A DNA stretch of 64,000 nucleotides from Acidobacteria bacterium AB60 (GTDB lineage Bacteria; Acidobacteriota; Terriglobia; Terriglobales; Acidobacteriaceae), in NCBI GenBank assembly GCA_008682415.1, contig VANK01000003.1, forward strand, positions 186,001-250,000, given 5' to 3'. Every line of letters starts with the position of its first letter. Positions within the stretch are counted from its first letter, which is position 1. Of this stretch, positions 34,917-43,914 are shown piece by piece. The position numbers and the translations under genes were made by a program. Under the pieces are notes generated by a model. The model was not told where the DNA came from. It saw only the letters and a list, made by a program, of their open reading frames with translations, and made no database searches.

Positions 34917-36920
34917 GTGCCGCCGCTCCGATTTCCTCGACGGTCCCTGTTCTGGTTCGTGCTGGTGCTTGGCGTGTTGCTTTTGCTGCCCGTCCTTCCC
35001 CTTTTGGCATCATTCGCCTTCGTCACCCAGTCCCCGTTGCAGCGATACTATTTGCTCGCATACGCAGAAAGTGCGAAGATCCTCGGCCAGCGAAGCCAAA
35101 CCAGCCCAGTGATTTGGCTTTACAAAACCGCTCCCGGCCGGCGGCGAGCTCTCCTCTCCGATCTCGATGTCGAAGCCTCGAACAGTGGAACTCTTGGACT
35201 TCGCCTCTCCCCGGCAGCATTAACCGCCGGCTGGACAGGAATTCAGTCGGGTGCACAGGAACGAGTGGATTCGGCAGAATTGCACGCTTTCCTGCGGGCG
35301 AGTATCTACGGTGGCCACAGCTACGTGTGGGTGATGGCCGAGCCCCTACTACCCTTCGTTCTCGGAATTGCTGCATTGCTCGCCATCGCTATTGCGATTA
35401 GGCGCAGGTCTAGCCACTCAAGAGATCACGAGCAACGACACGGAAGACGGACCAAAGGTCCGGAACTGATTTCGGCCGCCGAGTGGAACACGAGGCTTCG
35501 GCCGGATGGACTTCGGCTCCAGTTGGCTTCTCCCGGGTTCCTCGGTCAGATCCGGGCCCGCGCCCTTGGCCGTCGCTCTTCGTCGCTTGGCATTCGCGGG
35601 AATCTTGAATCGAGCCACATCCTTATTATGGGTGACAGCGGCAGCGGGAAGACGTCCGCCATGCGCCAGATTCTTCGGCAGGTCGCCTCTCGACAAGCCG
35701 TAGCTGTTGTCTACGATCCGGCCCTTGAGTTCACGCACGAGTTCTATTCGCCGGAACGCGGCGACATCATCTTGAACCCTCTAGACGCTAGGTGCCCCTA
35801 TTGGGACATAGCTGAAGAATCGCAATCTGATGACGCGAACGCGGCTATGGCGGCGGCTCTCTTCCCTGATAAGGATTTTGAGAAGGACTACTTCACTGAC
35901 GCCCCCCGTCGAGTGTTTTCGTTCCTGATGCGCCGTCAGCCCAGCCCCCAGCAACTGATCGCGTGGATGAGCAATTCGGACCAAATAGAGGCGATGGCAA
36001 GAGGCACACCTTATGCGTCATTCCTTGATCCTGGCGCGCCTGCTCAAAGAGGAGGTGTGCTTTCAAGCTTCAACATGATTGCCGACAGCCTCGAGCTGTT
36101 GCCGGCAAGGGATGAGGGCCGCCCGGTTTATTCGTCGAGCCGCTGGAATGCTGAACGACGTCAGTGGATTTTTCTGACATCAAGTCCAGCGGCTCGTCAG
36201 AAGATTTTGCCTCTTCATAGCGCGTGGCTGGACATGCTGATTCTCCGCACAATGGAGCCGGCAATTCGTGGCACCAGGCCAGTATGGTTTGTCCTCGATG
36301 AAGTCGCCAGCCTGAATAAGCTGCCTCAGCTCCATACAGCCGTGACGGAGGCGCGAAAGTCAGGCAATCCGGTGGTGTTGGGATTTCAGGGGCGTAGCCA
36401 GATCGAGAAGAGATACGGCAAGGACGCCGAAACAATGCTTTCCCAGCCAGCGACGAAGGTCTTTTTGAAGACTTCGGAGCCGCATTCCTCGAAGTGGGTT
36501 TCCGATGCTATTGGCGAGATCGAGGTCGAGCGGCTTAAGGAATCGCGGCGCCACAGTTTATTACCCGGTAACCGGCAATACTCGATGGAGATCGTGAGCA
36601 AGCCGCTGGTGATGGCTTCAGAAATCGCGGGATTGGAACCTCTCCACGGCTACATCAAGCAAGAAAACCTTGTGGTCAATGCTCGCTTCCCATATGTTTC
36701 CGCAATCGCGCGTCAGCCAGCTTTTCTAGACCGAAGAGACTTCGGCACCTCGAAACCGGCGATCGCTAATGATACGGCCGCGCCAAGCGCTCAGGAAGTA
36801 GTGATCTCCATGCCGCCCAAAAGCCCGGCAGGAAGACAAGGCATATTCCCGCTAGCAGCGCAGCGGAAAGTAGCAAATGGTGAACCCACCGTCTGGGATG
36901 AATCTCAGTGGATTGACTGA
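34917..36920 (+). CDS. Type IV coupling protein (TraD/TrwB-like)
   Basis: A 667-residue T4CP that couples the relaxosome to a secretion channel. N-terminal membrane helices are at about 10-35 and 138-160. Walker A is MGDSGSGKTS near residue 238-247 and Walker B is VWFVLDEVASL near 455-465. The first residues after the membrane part (LGIRGNLESSHILIM) match the TraD DNA-binding family. GTG 34917 has AGGAGGT six bases upstream, directly overlapping the end of the RHH gene region. No other T4SS genes are present, so the island is mobilisable at most unless the channel lies outside. Confidence 0.85.
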   Translation: MPPLRFPRRSLFWFVLVLGVLLLLPVLPLLASFAFVTQSPLQRYYLLAYAESAKILGQRSQTSPVIWLYKTAPGRRRALLSDLDVEASNSGTLGLRLSPAALTAGWTGIQSGAQERVDSAELHAFLRASIYGGHSYVWVMAEPLLPFVLGIAALLAIAIAIRRRSSHSRDHEQRHGRRTKGPELISAAEWNTRLRPDGLRLQLASPGFLGQIRARALGRRSSSLGIRGNLESSHILIMGDSGSGKTSAMRQILRQVASRQAVAVVYDPALEFTHEFYSPERGDIILNPLDARCPYWDIAEESQSDDANAAMAAALFPDKDFEKDYFTDAPRRVFSFLMRRQPSPQQLIAWMSNSDQIEAMARGTPYASFLDPGAPAQRGGVLSSFNMIADSLELLPARDEGRPVYSSSRWNAERRQWIFLTSSPAARQKILPLHSAWLDMLILRTMEPAIRGTRPVWFVLDEVASLNKLPQLHTAVTEARKSGNPVVLGFQGRSQIEKRYGKDAETMLSQPATKVFLKTSEPHSSKWVSDAIGEIEVERLKESRRHSLLPGNRQYSMEIVSKPLVMASEIAGLEPLHGYIKQENLVVNARFPYVSAIARQPAFLDRRDFGTSKPAIANDTAAPSAQEVVISMPPKSPAGRQGIFPLAAQRKVANGEPTVWDESQWID

Positions 36921-36970
36921 ATTTCCGTTCCGCTGTTCTTTCGGTCGCTTCGAATTTTGGAGTTGAGCAA

Positions 36971-38962
36971 ATGTTGACCGTTTCGAAAGCGCTCTCTGCA
37001 GGACAGGCGCAAACATACCATTCTCGCGAGTTCACTTCTGAAGAGCAAAATTATTGGAGCCAGGACCGACGCGCGTACAGCGAATGGCGCGGAGCACTCG
37101 CAGAAGAATGGGATTTGAAGGGACCCGTACGAGCGGAGGACTTTGCGCGATTGAGCGAAGGTCAACACCCTGAGACAGGCGAGCAGCTGGTCAAACATCA
37201 GCCGGCCAGGACATATGAGAACGAATATGGGAGGCAGGTCACAAGTGCGGAACATCGAGCCGGGTGGGACGCGACCTTCTCGGCGCCGAAATCCGTTTCC
37301 TTGACCGCGCTAGTAGGCGGCGATGATCGCATTCGCGATGCACACCGCGAGAGCGTCCGTGTTGCTTTGTCAGAACTAGAACGATATACGCAGGCCAGGA
37401 TGGGCAATACTCGCACTCCGGAAACAACAGGGAAGTTCATTGCCGCAACCTTCGAACATGACACAGCTCGGCCCGTTGAGGGATATGCTGCTCCGCAGCT
37501 CCACACACACGCCATTGTGTTCAACGTCACCGTCCGTGAGAATGGCCACAACCGAGCTCTTCAGGAGCGCAGCCTTTTCCAGTCTCAGCATTATGTGACG
37601 AGTGTTTATCGTTCAGAACTCGCCCTGCGTCTTAAAGGGCTGGGCTATACGGTCGAGCGAGGCAAGTATGGACAGCCAGAGATTAAGGGCTATACACAGG
37701 AATATCTCGATGCCTCCAGTCCACGGCGAGAACAAATCTTGCAGCACTTGAATTCCATCGGAATGGAAGGTGCAGGCGCAGCACAGGTTGCCGCGCATAG
37801 GACCCGCGATCAAAAGGGATTGCTTTCACCAGAGGATGTCCTGAAACGACACCGCGAGTTGTCCGCAAAATTCGGGCATCAACCAGAGCGAGTCGTTGCC
37901 GAGGCCCGCCAGCAGACTCCAAATCGCTCTCATCAGCCCGAGAAGATCGCTCAGCAGGCGGTGACCTACGCTCGTAATCATGTCTTTGAACGTGCGGCTG
38001 TTCGGGACGAGCGGGTTGTCCTTCACTCTGTGCTGGATCGTGGAATGGGCCAAATCAACTTTGAGCAGGCTCGCCAGGAACTCCAGCAGCGGGTGAAGGC
38101 AGGAGAGTTTCGCATACTCGAACCGCAAGAGGGAGAGGCCGGGCGGCGCTATTCAACAGCCGAAATGATACGGCTTGAAAAAGAAACACTCACTCGAATG
38201 GAGGAGGGTAATCGACGTGGTGTGATCAACTCACCACTTGTCCGTGCTGAAACCGGTGTCGCGGTGTTGAATCATCATCACGATGAGATGAACGCGGCCC
38301 AACGCAACGCTGTTCATGAAATCCTGAATTCACGCGAACAGATCGTAGGGCTTGATGGTAGAGCGGGCGCCGGAAAGACGACGACCCTTTCAGTCGTTCG
38401 TGAGGCTGCTGAGGCCGAGGGCTACCGCATTGAAGGATTCGCGCCCACATCTCGTGCTGCGCAGAAGCTTGCCGAGGCCGGGATTGAGACCTCAACATTG
38501 CAGCGCCACCTAGCTCGCGGCGAGCAGCCTGATGGGGGCGATCGGCGCCTTTATGTGTTGGACGAGTCCTCTCTCGCATCCACGAAGCAGATGCACGAAT
38601 TCGTGAGCCGATTGGATCGGAGTGACAGAGTGCTCCTGGTAGGCGACACGCGGCAGCACGAGGCAGTCGAAGCTGGCCGGCCGTTTGCCCAACTCCAAGA
38701 AGCCGGCATGAAAACGGTACGGCTCGACGAGATCGTCCGGCAGCGGGACCCTGCCCTTAAAGAAGTCGTGGAGCAACTAGCCCGTGGAGAAGTACAAGCC
38801 GGTGTGGCCAACCTCGAGCGGCAAGGACGAGTGATCGAAATGCCCGCGAAGACGGACCGAATTGCAGCGATAGCGCGCGAATACGTAAAGGCTCCTAGAG
38901 ACAACAATGGTGATTTCGCCGGACAACCGCTCCCGCACAGAAATCAACGAGCGGATTCATGA
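36971..38962 (+). CDS. MobF relaxase-helicase, N-terminal part (frameshifted)
   Basis: A 663-residue MobF (TrwC/TraI) relaxase. The N-terminal relaxase domain has the tyrosines near residue 16 and 28 (TYHSREF, QNYW) and the metal site PQLHTHAIVFN. The SF1 helicase domain begins with Walker A GRAGAGKTTT near 463-472 and DES box LYVLDESSLAS. The frame breaks near 38905 in GACAACAATGGTG. Removing one A would give ...RDNMVISPDNRSR and continue into the downstream frame. The last 20 residues of this open frame are therefore foreign. A truncated protein would nick but lack the C-terminal helicase motifs. Confidence 0.85.
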   Translation: MLTVSKALSAGQAQTYHSREFTSEEQNYWSQDRRAYSEWRGALAEEWDLKGPVRAEDFARLSEGQHPETGEQLVKHQPARTYENEYGRQVTSAEHRAGWDATFSAPKSVSLTALVGGDDRIRDAHRESVRVALSELERYTQARMGNTRTPETTGKFIAATFEHDTARPVEGYAAPQLHTHAIVFNVTVRENGHNRALQERSLFQSQHYVTSVYRSELALRLKGLGYTVERGKYGQPEIKGYTQEYLDASSPRREQILQHLNSIGMEGAGAAQVAAHRTRDQKGLLSPEDVLKRHRELSAKFGHQPERVVAEARQQTPNRSHQPEKIAQQAVTYARNHVFERAAVRDERVVLHSVLDRGMGQINFEQARQELQQRVKAGEFRILEPQEGEAGRRYSTAEMIRLEKETLTRMEEGNRRGVINSPLVRAETGVAVLNHHHDEMNAAQRNAVHEILNSREQIVGLDGRAGAGKTTTLSVVREAAEAEGYRIEGFAPTSRAAQKLAEAGIETSTLQRHLARGEQPDGGDRRLYVLDESSLASTKQMHEFVSRLDRSDRVLLVGDTRQHEAVEAGRPFAQLQEAGMKTVRLDEIVRQRDPALKEVVEQLARGEVQAGVANLERQGRVIEMPAKTDRIAAIAREYVKAPRDNNGDFAGQPLPHRNQRADS

Positions 38963-39740
38963 GGAGCTCCAAGCGCATGGCAAAGTGAGCAAGGATGAAC
39001 ACAAGGTGACCACGCTCATCGCTCGCCAGGATATGACGGGGGCCGACCGCAGCTGGGCACAGAAATACCAGCTAAACGACGTGCTGCGATATTCCCGAAC
39101 GTCGAACGAGACCAGCATTAAGAAAGGCGAGTACACGCGTGTCACGAGTATTGACGCACGCAGCAATTTGTTGACGGTCCGGCGAGTGGATGGCAGCGAG
39201 CGCATGTATGACCCACGACGGCACACTGGAGTATCGGTCTATCGGGATGAACAGCGCGCCTTTTCAGTCGGGGACAGGATTCAGTTCACAGCCCCGAATC
39301 AGGACCTGAAGATCGCAAACCGCGAACTTGGAACGATTACATCCATTGATGAGAATGGGAGAATGGCGATTCGGCTTGAAACCGGGCGAAACCTGCAAAT
39401 CCATCCGCAGCGCCATCCGCATCTCGACCACGGTTACGCTGTCACCAGCTATTCCGGTCAAGGGCAAACTGCTGACCGCGTTCTGATCCACGTTGATACA
39501 GATCTCCCGGCGAAAGATCTGATCAATAATCGGATGGCGTACGTCGCAGTCTCGCGCGGAGCATGCGATGCGCAGATCTTCACAAACGATCGCACCCGCC
39601 TAGCCGAGTCGTTAAGCCGAGATGTCTCTCACGAGAGCGCACATAAGTCGGAGAAGGCACTTCCTCCCGTGCAGCAAGAGCTAGCGCAATCGCCGAAACC
39701 TGCTCGTCCCTCCGGAATGGAGGTCGGCATTGGCATCTGA
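38907..39740 (+). CDS. MobF relaxase, C-terminal helicase part (frameshifted)
   Basis: The remaining 277 residues of the MobF helicase: MVISPDNRSRTEINERIHEE, an OB-like insertion, then helicase motifs VTSYSGQGQTADRVLIH and AYVAVSRGACDAQIFT. It is in the +1 frame relative to the N-terminal part and overlaps it by 56 bases. ATG 38907 has no good ribosome binding site. It is therefore a piece of one gene rather than a separate protein. Confidence 0.8.
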   Translation: MVISPDNRSRTEINERIHEELQAHGKVSKDEHKVTTLIARQDMTGADRSWAQKYQLNDVLRYSRTSNETSIKKGEYTRVTSIDARSNLLTVRRVDGSERMYDPRRHTGVSVYRDEQRAFSVGDRIQFTAPNQDLKIANRELGTITSIDENGRMAIRLETGRNLQIHPQRHPHLDHGYAVTSYSGQGQTADRVLIHVDTDLPAKDLINNRMAYVAVSRGACDAQIFTNDRTRLAESLSRDVSHESAHKSEKALPPVQQELAQSPKPARPSGMEVGIGI

Positions 39741-39886
39741 TTCATGGGTGAGAAGTAGACGCTTAATCAGAGGCAGGGAGTAGATAGATTTCCGTTCGGC
39801 CTGGAAAGACTGAGAGTTGCCGGAGAGACTACTTAGTGTTACTACGATACTCGCAGAAACCGTTTCTCGTGCGTCGCCGCGCCGGA

Positions 39887-40561
39887 TTAAGAGTCTGGAG
39901 TGTACTGCAAATATCTTTTCCGTTCACTGTCCCACCGGGAATATTTGAGGGTGGTAGTCCCGGCCGCCTTTACGCGCTTCAAAACTCTCTTTATCGCGTC
40001 CTTGTCGATTAGCGACACCTTGGGCAATTGGTGATAGAAAACAATCCACGACACAAGCGCATCGGGGAATGTGGGCTCTGCCTCCGCAGTGGTGAAGAGG
40101 TAGGCAGGAGGGCGTAGGGCTTTCCCTGCTTTCTTCGCAAAATGCGTCGTAAGCCGCTGCTGAGTTGCCCCACAGGCAGACATCACCAAGATAAAATCAC
40201 CGTCGTAGTGACGCATTGCACACAGCGGCCTCAAGATGTCGAACAACTCATCCCATTTCACCGTGTCTTTACCGAAGCCCAATCCGTTCTCATTCCCGTG
40301 CGCTGCGATATGCAGGCAAACCGGCACACGTTTCCTGCTGCGCCTGTCATGGTCCGAATCGATGTCGGAGATAAAGCGGCAAAGTTCCTTGAACTCTGCC
40401 TTTGACTTGGCGATCAGCGATTGAACCTCGTGGCCTATCAGGGCGCAGGCCTCTTCCAAGGCCGGAGCCTCACCTCGCTTCTGCAGAAGGTCCATCGGGC
40501 TTGGCGCTTCGATAATGAAAAGCCGCAACGAAGTGGCTCTCGCTCTTTTCTCCATTGGCAT
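39887..40561 (-). CDS. Caspase-like (clan CD) protease
   Basis: About 224 residues. The His/Cys dyad pattern of clan CD peptidases is visible: CLHIAAHGNENGLGF with the catalytic His, then FILVMSACGATQQRL with the Cys. Caspase-like and CHAT proteases often act as death effectors in defence systems. The frame is open to 40606, but ATG 40561 lies 10 bp after the stop of the DUF262 gene, with which it forms an operon; a second ATG is two codons later. There are no extra sensor domains, so the partner gene probably supplies the trigger (inference). A proteolytic role is plausible but not shown. Confidence 0.6.
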   Translation of the reverse strand: MPMEKRARATSLRLFIIEAPSPMDLLQKRGEAPALEEACALIGHEVQSLIAKSKAEFKELCRFISDIDSDHDRRSRKRVPVCLHIAAHGNENGLGFGKDTVKWDELFDILRPLCAMRHYDGDFILVMSACGATQQRLTTHFAKKAGKALRPPAYLFTTAEAEPTFPDALVSWIVFYHQLPKVSLIDKDAIKRVLKRVKAAGTTTLKYSRWDSERKRYLQYTPDS

Positions 40562-40571
40562 ATGCCCGCTT

Positions 40572-42470
40572 TCAGGCGCGAGGGCCCGGCCAGAGGCGCA
40601 GGGCAATCGTCGTTAGTTGCTGGCCTCGCTCGGCGATGGCGGCTTCGTTCCACTCGGTCCGACTTACAAGAGGAATGTTCAACCGCAAGTTCGTATTTGC
40701 AATCAGCAAGTCGCGTTTTTCCTTGAACGCATAATGTTGCGCTTGTCGGTTAACGCTCAGATTGAGCAGCGTCAGGTTGCCCAAGTTGCGATAGGCGGCT
40801 TCGCGCAACACGATGTTCTGTTGGCGCTCGTTCATGGTGAATCCCGAACGCGAGAGTACTTCAACTTCCGATGCTTCCTCCCACGTTACGCTACTGCCAT
40901 CCTGAAGCGGCCAGTGCGCGTACCAGGATTGCGGCAAGATGTGATCGACATCGAGCGCATCGAGCCCGCCGAGAAACGCCTCTTCCGGGCGGCTTTCTGA
41001 ACGCAGGCCACGTTCAAGTTCGCTCAGCATTCCCTTCATCTTCCCGCTATCGAGACGGCCCGGATAAAGAGACGCCGTAAGGCAAGCATTACGAAATTCC
41101 GCGTCGTCGGGCCAGCGCGACACGTCGCCGGTGGAGGCAACGAGAAGGCTGCGCAAGGCTGCGGGCTTGATGCCGGCGGCGTGCAGCTGTTTCAACAGAC
41201 CTTGGAATACATTGTTGTAATTCTTAGATGTCAGCCCGCAGGCAGCCCGGCGCACCAGGAACGAAACAAGGTCAGTGAACATCTCGGCCTTCTCGTTATC
41301 GGAGGCGGCCGACGTTGAGATCATGAGGGCGAGTGGATACAGGGTAGTGATGTCGTAGGCGGCGATGCGCCGGCCGAAGCCGGCAATGGGCATGGCACCT
41401 GTGCCGCTCACCAGTTCCTTGTAGTGGTCGGCATAGGAGCTGAGCGTCAGAAGCTGTTGTTCCGCCGTTCGGGGATGTTCGGTGCTCGTCGCGAATCGGC
41501 GATATTCATGGTAGATCCGAGCCAGATCGACATCTTCGTGGAGTTCGGCCTGCAGGGTGGAATGAAGCAGCCATTCCAGGCGCGGCTTTTTAAGCCGGCC
41601 GCGGCGCTGCTCCTCGCTCCAGTAGGCGCTCTCGAACGCCGACCAGAGGTTGTTGTAAAGGGCCTCCGAGTCCGCTTGGTCACGGTCGGCGCGCATAAAA
41701 ACGTAGTTGCGAATCAGGTCGGTCGCATGGAGCTGCGCTCCGCGACCGTTCAGAGTCTCGAAGATTATCTGCGCGTCATCGTCCGTGTCCAGGACGATGG
41801 AGACAAGTTTGAGGTCGCGAAGGATAGCGATCACCAGGGCCTCAGCCCGCGATACACCGGGTTGAGGTTCTGGTTCCGAGAGCCATGCCTGAAACTGGTG
41901 CGTGAAATACCACAGTGCCGCCAGTGCCGGCGGATGCTCCATACCGATTTTGCGTAGTTCACCCGCCTGCGTAAAATGCTGGTCGAAGCGTTGGGCGAGT
42001 TCGTTGAGGTCGACGGCGGTAAGACCCGCGCGGTAACTTAAGCGATCCCGGAAGGTGGGCCATACCTTGAACGTCTCAATTGCTGCATTGCGCATGGTTT
42101 CCGGATTGCCGTTCTTCAGACAGCCAGTGACGATGGGCGATAGCGCTCCGTTCCCGAGACTGTTCAGCGCGAACAGCGCGGATGTCAGGACGTACTGAAG
42201 CGTCGTCAGGGGCTGCTGCCCGTCAATGATGTGGTATGCCTCCACGCCGATGAGCCCGTCGCGGTGCTGCGGATCGAGGACCACCGCGCCAAGAAAGTGC
42301 GGCGTGAACTTACCGCCAGCTACGCGCGCTTCGGCCTTAGAACGGATATCTTCCCACAGCTGCTCCCACTGGTCTTCGAGGGTCCAAACATAAGCGCGCT
42401 GGTAAAACGGCACGCAATACTGGCGTCGGTTTTGAAAGAGCTGCTCTACCGTAATCGTCTCGGACTTCAT
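40572..42470 (-). CDS. GmrSD-like DUF262/DUF1524 protein
   Basis: A 632-residue single-chain homologue of GmrS-GmrD (type IV restriction of modified DNA). The DUF262 domain has VPFYQRAYVW near the start and IIDGQQPLTTLQ. The C-terminal DUF1524 domain has the HNH nuclease motif VDHILPQSWYAHW and NLGNLTLLNLSVN. One oddity: the nucleotide-binding motif is normally DGQQRLTT, but here the Arg is replaced by Pro. GTG at 42494 is an alternative start; ATG 42470 (MKSETITVEQLF) fits the family better. It is divergent from the PD-(D/E)xK operon and upstream of the caspase-like gene, in one transcription unit with it. Confidence 0.83.
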   Translation of the reverse strand: MKSETITVEQLFQNRRQYCVPFYQRAYVWTLEDQWEQLWEDIRSKAEARVAGGKFTPHFLGAVVLDPQHRDGLIGVEAYHIIDGQQPLTTLQYVLTSALFALNSLGNGALSPIVTGCLKNGNPETMRNAAIETFKVWPTFRDRLSYRAGLTAVDLNELAQRFDQHFTQAGELRKIGMEHPPALAALWYFTHQFQAWLSEPEPQPGVSRAEALVIAILRDLKLVSIVLDTDDDAQIIFETLNGRGAQLHATDLIRNYVFMRADRDQADSEALYNNLWSAFESAYWSEEQRRGRLKKPRLEWLLHSTLQAELHEDVDLARIYHEYRRFATSTEHPRTAEQQLLTLSSYADHYKELVSGTGAMPIAGFGRRIAAYDITTLYPLALMISTSAASDNEKAEMFTDLVSFLVRRAACGLTSKNYNNVFQGLLKQLHAAGIKPAALRSLLVASTGDVSRWPDDAEFRNACLTASLYPGRLDSGKMKGMLSELERGLRSESRPEEAFLGGLDALDVDHILPQSWYAHWPLQDGSSVTWEEASEVEVLSRSGFTMNERQQNIVLREAAYRNLGNLTLLNLSVNRQAQHYAFKEKRDLLIANTNLRLNIPLVSRTEWNEAAIAERGQQLTTIALRLWPGPRA

Positions 42471-42633
42471 CGGCTCGTTTGTGCTCCCTTGCACTATCAG
42501 TTTTAAGCGGCTTCATTCGGTTCCAAAGACAAACAATTACTGCGAGCCTGTGCGACGTCCCAAACGGGATAGAGGCTCGATTTGCCTGAAGTGGCAGAAT
42601 AAGCATTACATTAGAGGTCGCGCCCAGACAATC

Positions 42634-43185
42634 ATGCAAGAAGAGTTCGAGATTTTCGAGAGAATGCTTTCCGAAGCGGCTTCTCGCGTAGCCGCGCTCT
42701 ACTTCCAGCTGCCGGTGGCGCAGCTGGCGGATGCGATATACCGGGAAAGGGTCTATTGCTACGAGCTTTATCACCAGCTGCGAATTCGCTGGAATGGCTT
42801 CGCGTTCAGCCTTGGCGGTGAAGTTGACAAGAGCGGTCATCCGCTTTTCCGTGGAGGGCCCTACGCGCAGGCAAAGCCCGACCTCCTGGTCCACGAGCCA
42901 GGAAACATGGGGCGCAATCTCGCCTGTGTCGAAGTGAAACCCTCCATCAGGCCAGTGGCGGAGTTTGCAGAAGATCTCGAAAAGCTCACCTGGTTCTGCG
43001 ATCATGCTCACTATTACCGGGGCATCTTTCTTGTGTACGGCAGCGATGATGACGAAACGCCGGGACTGGACCTGCTGCGGGCAAGGCTCCGCCAAGCCGC
43101 TGAGGACCGCGCGATAGACCTGGAACGCATATGTCTGATGCACCATCGCGGGGTGGGGGAGCAAGCCGCAAGGATTCAGCTATGA
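42634..43185 (+). CDS. PD-(D/E)xK-like nuclease candidate
   Basis: A 183-residue protein. The segment AKPDLLVHEPG...LACVEVKPS gives the PD...ExK spacing of the PD-(D/E)xK nuclease superfamily, preceded by a helix (IFERMLSEAASRVAALY). The open frame goes back to 42481, but ATG 42634 (MQEEFEIF) begins the recognisable part and avoids overlap with the divergent DUF262 gene start. Its stop overlaps the next ATG. It shares the 163-bp divergent control region with the DUF262 gene. The family is not recognised by name. Nuclease activity is inferred from the motif only. Confidence 0.6.
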   Translation: MQEEFEIFERMLSEAASRVAALYFQLPVAQLADAIYRERVYCYELYHQLRIRWNGFAFSLGGEVDKSGHPLFRGGPYAQAKPDLLVHEPGNMGRNLACVEVKPSIRPVAEFAEDLEKLTWFCDHAHYYRGIFLVYGSDDDETPGLDLLRARLRQAAEDRAIDLERICLMHHRGVGEQAARIQL

Positions 43186-43532
43186 CGAGCGAACATAGTG
43201 GCAAACCAATCCCGCGTGGGCTGCAGGAGGGGGCCTTCGGCGAGGAGATGCACCGCATTTATCAGCGCGCGCTGAAGGAAGCCGACTACAAGGCCACGCG
43301 CTTCCTACACATGCTTCATGAACACGGAGGACTGCAGACTGCGCGGATGCTGATACATGCCTCTGCGGCTTCGGAAGGCTACACCGCACTCTGGCTGAGA
43401 GGGCGCCTAGACTTAACAGTCGAGGCCCTGATTCAGGACGATTCCCGCTGGCATTCGCTGTTTACGGCCGATGAGCTGGCCATCTGCGAACGGCGGCTGA
43501 CTGCATACGAATATTTCAAAGGCCTAAAGTGA
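43182..43532 (+). CDS. Small conserved-looking partner protein
   Basis: A 116-residue soluble protein. Recognisable text is KATRFLHMLHEHGGLQTARML and LRGRLDLTVEALIQDD, a compact helical protein of the kind often found beside nuclease genes. ATG 43182 overlaps the preceding stop (ATGA), so it is co-translated with the PD-(D/E)xK candidate. I cannot assign a function. It is the last gene before the tRNA remnant and belongs to the island. Confidence 0.6.
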   Translation: MTSEHSGKPIPRGLQEGAFGEEMHRIYQRALKEADYKATRFLHMLHEHGGLQTARMLIHASAASEGYTALWLRGRLDLTVEALIQDDSRWHSLFTADELAICERRLTAYEYFKGLK

Positions 43533-43618
43533 TGCGTGTACAAGCGCGATACTTACACATATACTTGCACATGAGTTCCAGTGCGCGAAAGTAAATCACT
43601 TATAATCAATAACCTATC

Positions 43619-43690
43619 GGCAGACGCAGCGGACTTAAAATCCGCAGGAGCTTACCCTCCGTGGGGGTTCAAGTCCCCCTCCGGGCACCA
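43619..43690 (+). tRNA. tRNA-Leu(UAA) 3' remnant, probable island attachment site
   Basis: 72 bases from the D-loop to the encoded CCA end of a tRNA-Leu. GGCAGACGCAGC is followed by an anticodon arm with stem GCGGA/TCCGC and loop CTTAAAA (anticodon TAA), a long variable arm, and a T-arm with GGGGG/CCCCC around TTCAAGT. The 3' acceptor strand is TCCGGGCACCA. The matching 5' acceptor strand and D-stem are absent: upstream is AACCTATC instead of the expected GCCCGG...GGAAT. Such 3' fragments are left at the far end of islands that integrate into tRNA genes. The intact copy should lie left of the window. Confidence 0.8.
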
Positions 43691-43914
43691 GAGAGAGTGA
43701 AGAACTTACATGTCCTACAATCTGTTTTCCTCGATTGCTTCGGACAAATGGTGCTCTCATCTCCTCGTGAGAAACCTTGCGCTCGCAGAACGATCACGGT
43801 TGAAATGGGTGGCTGATGCGGCTGGGAGTGTGACGGCAGATGTGCGATCGTTGCTCAATTTCGCGGAATTCTCTTGGAGCCCGCCGCCTGCCATAGAATG
43901 GTTCACTACTGGCC

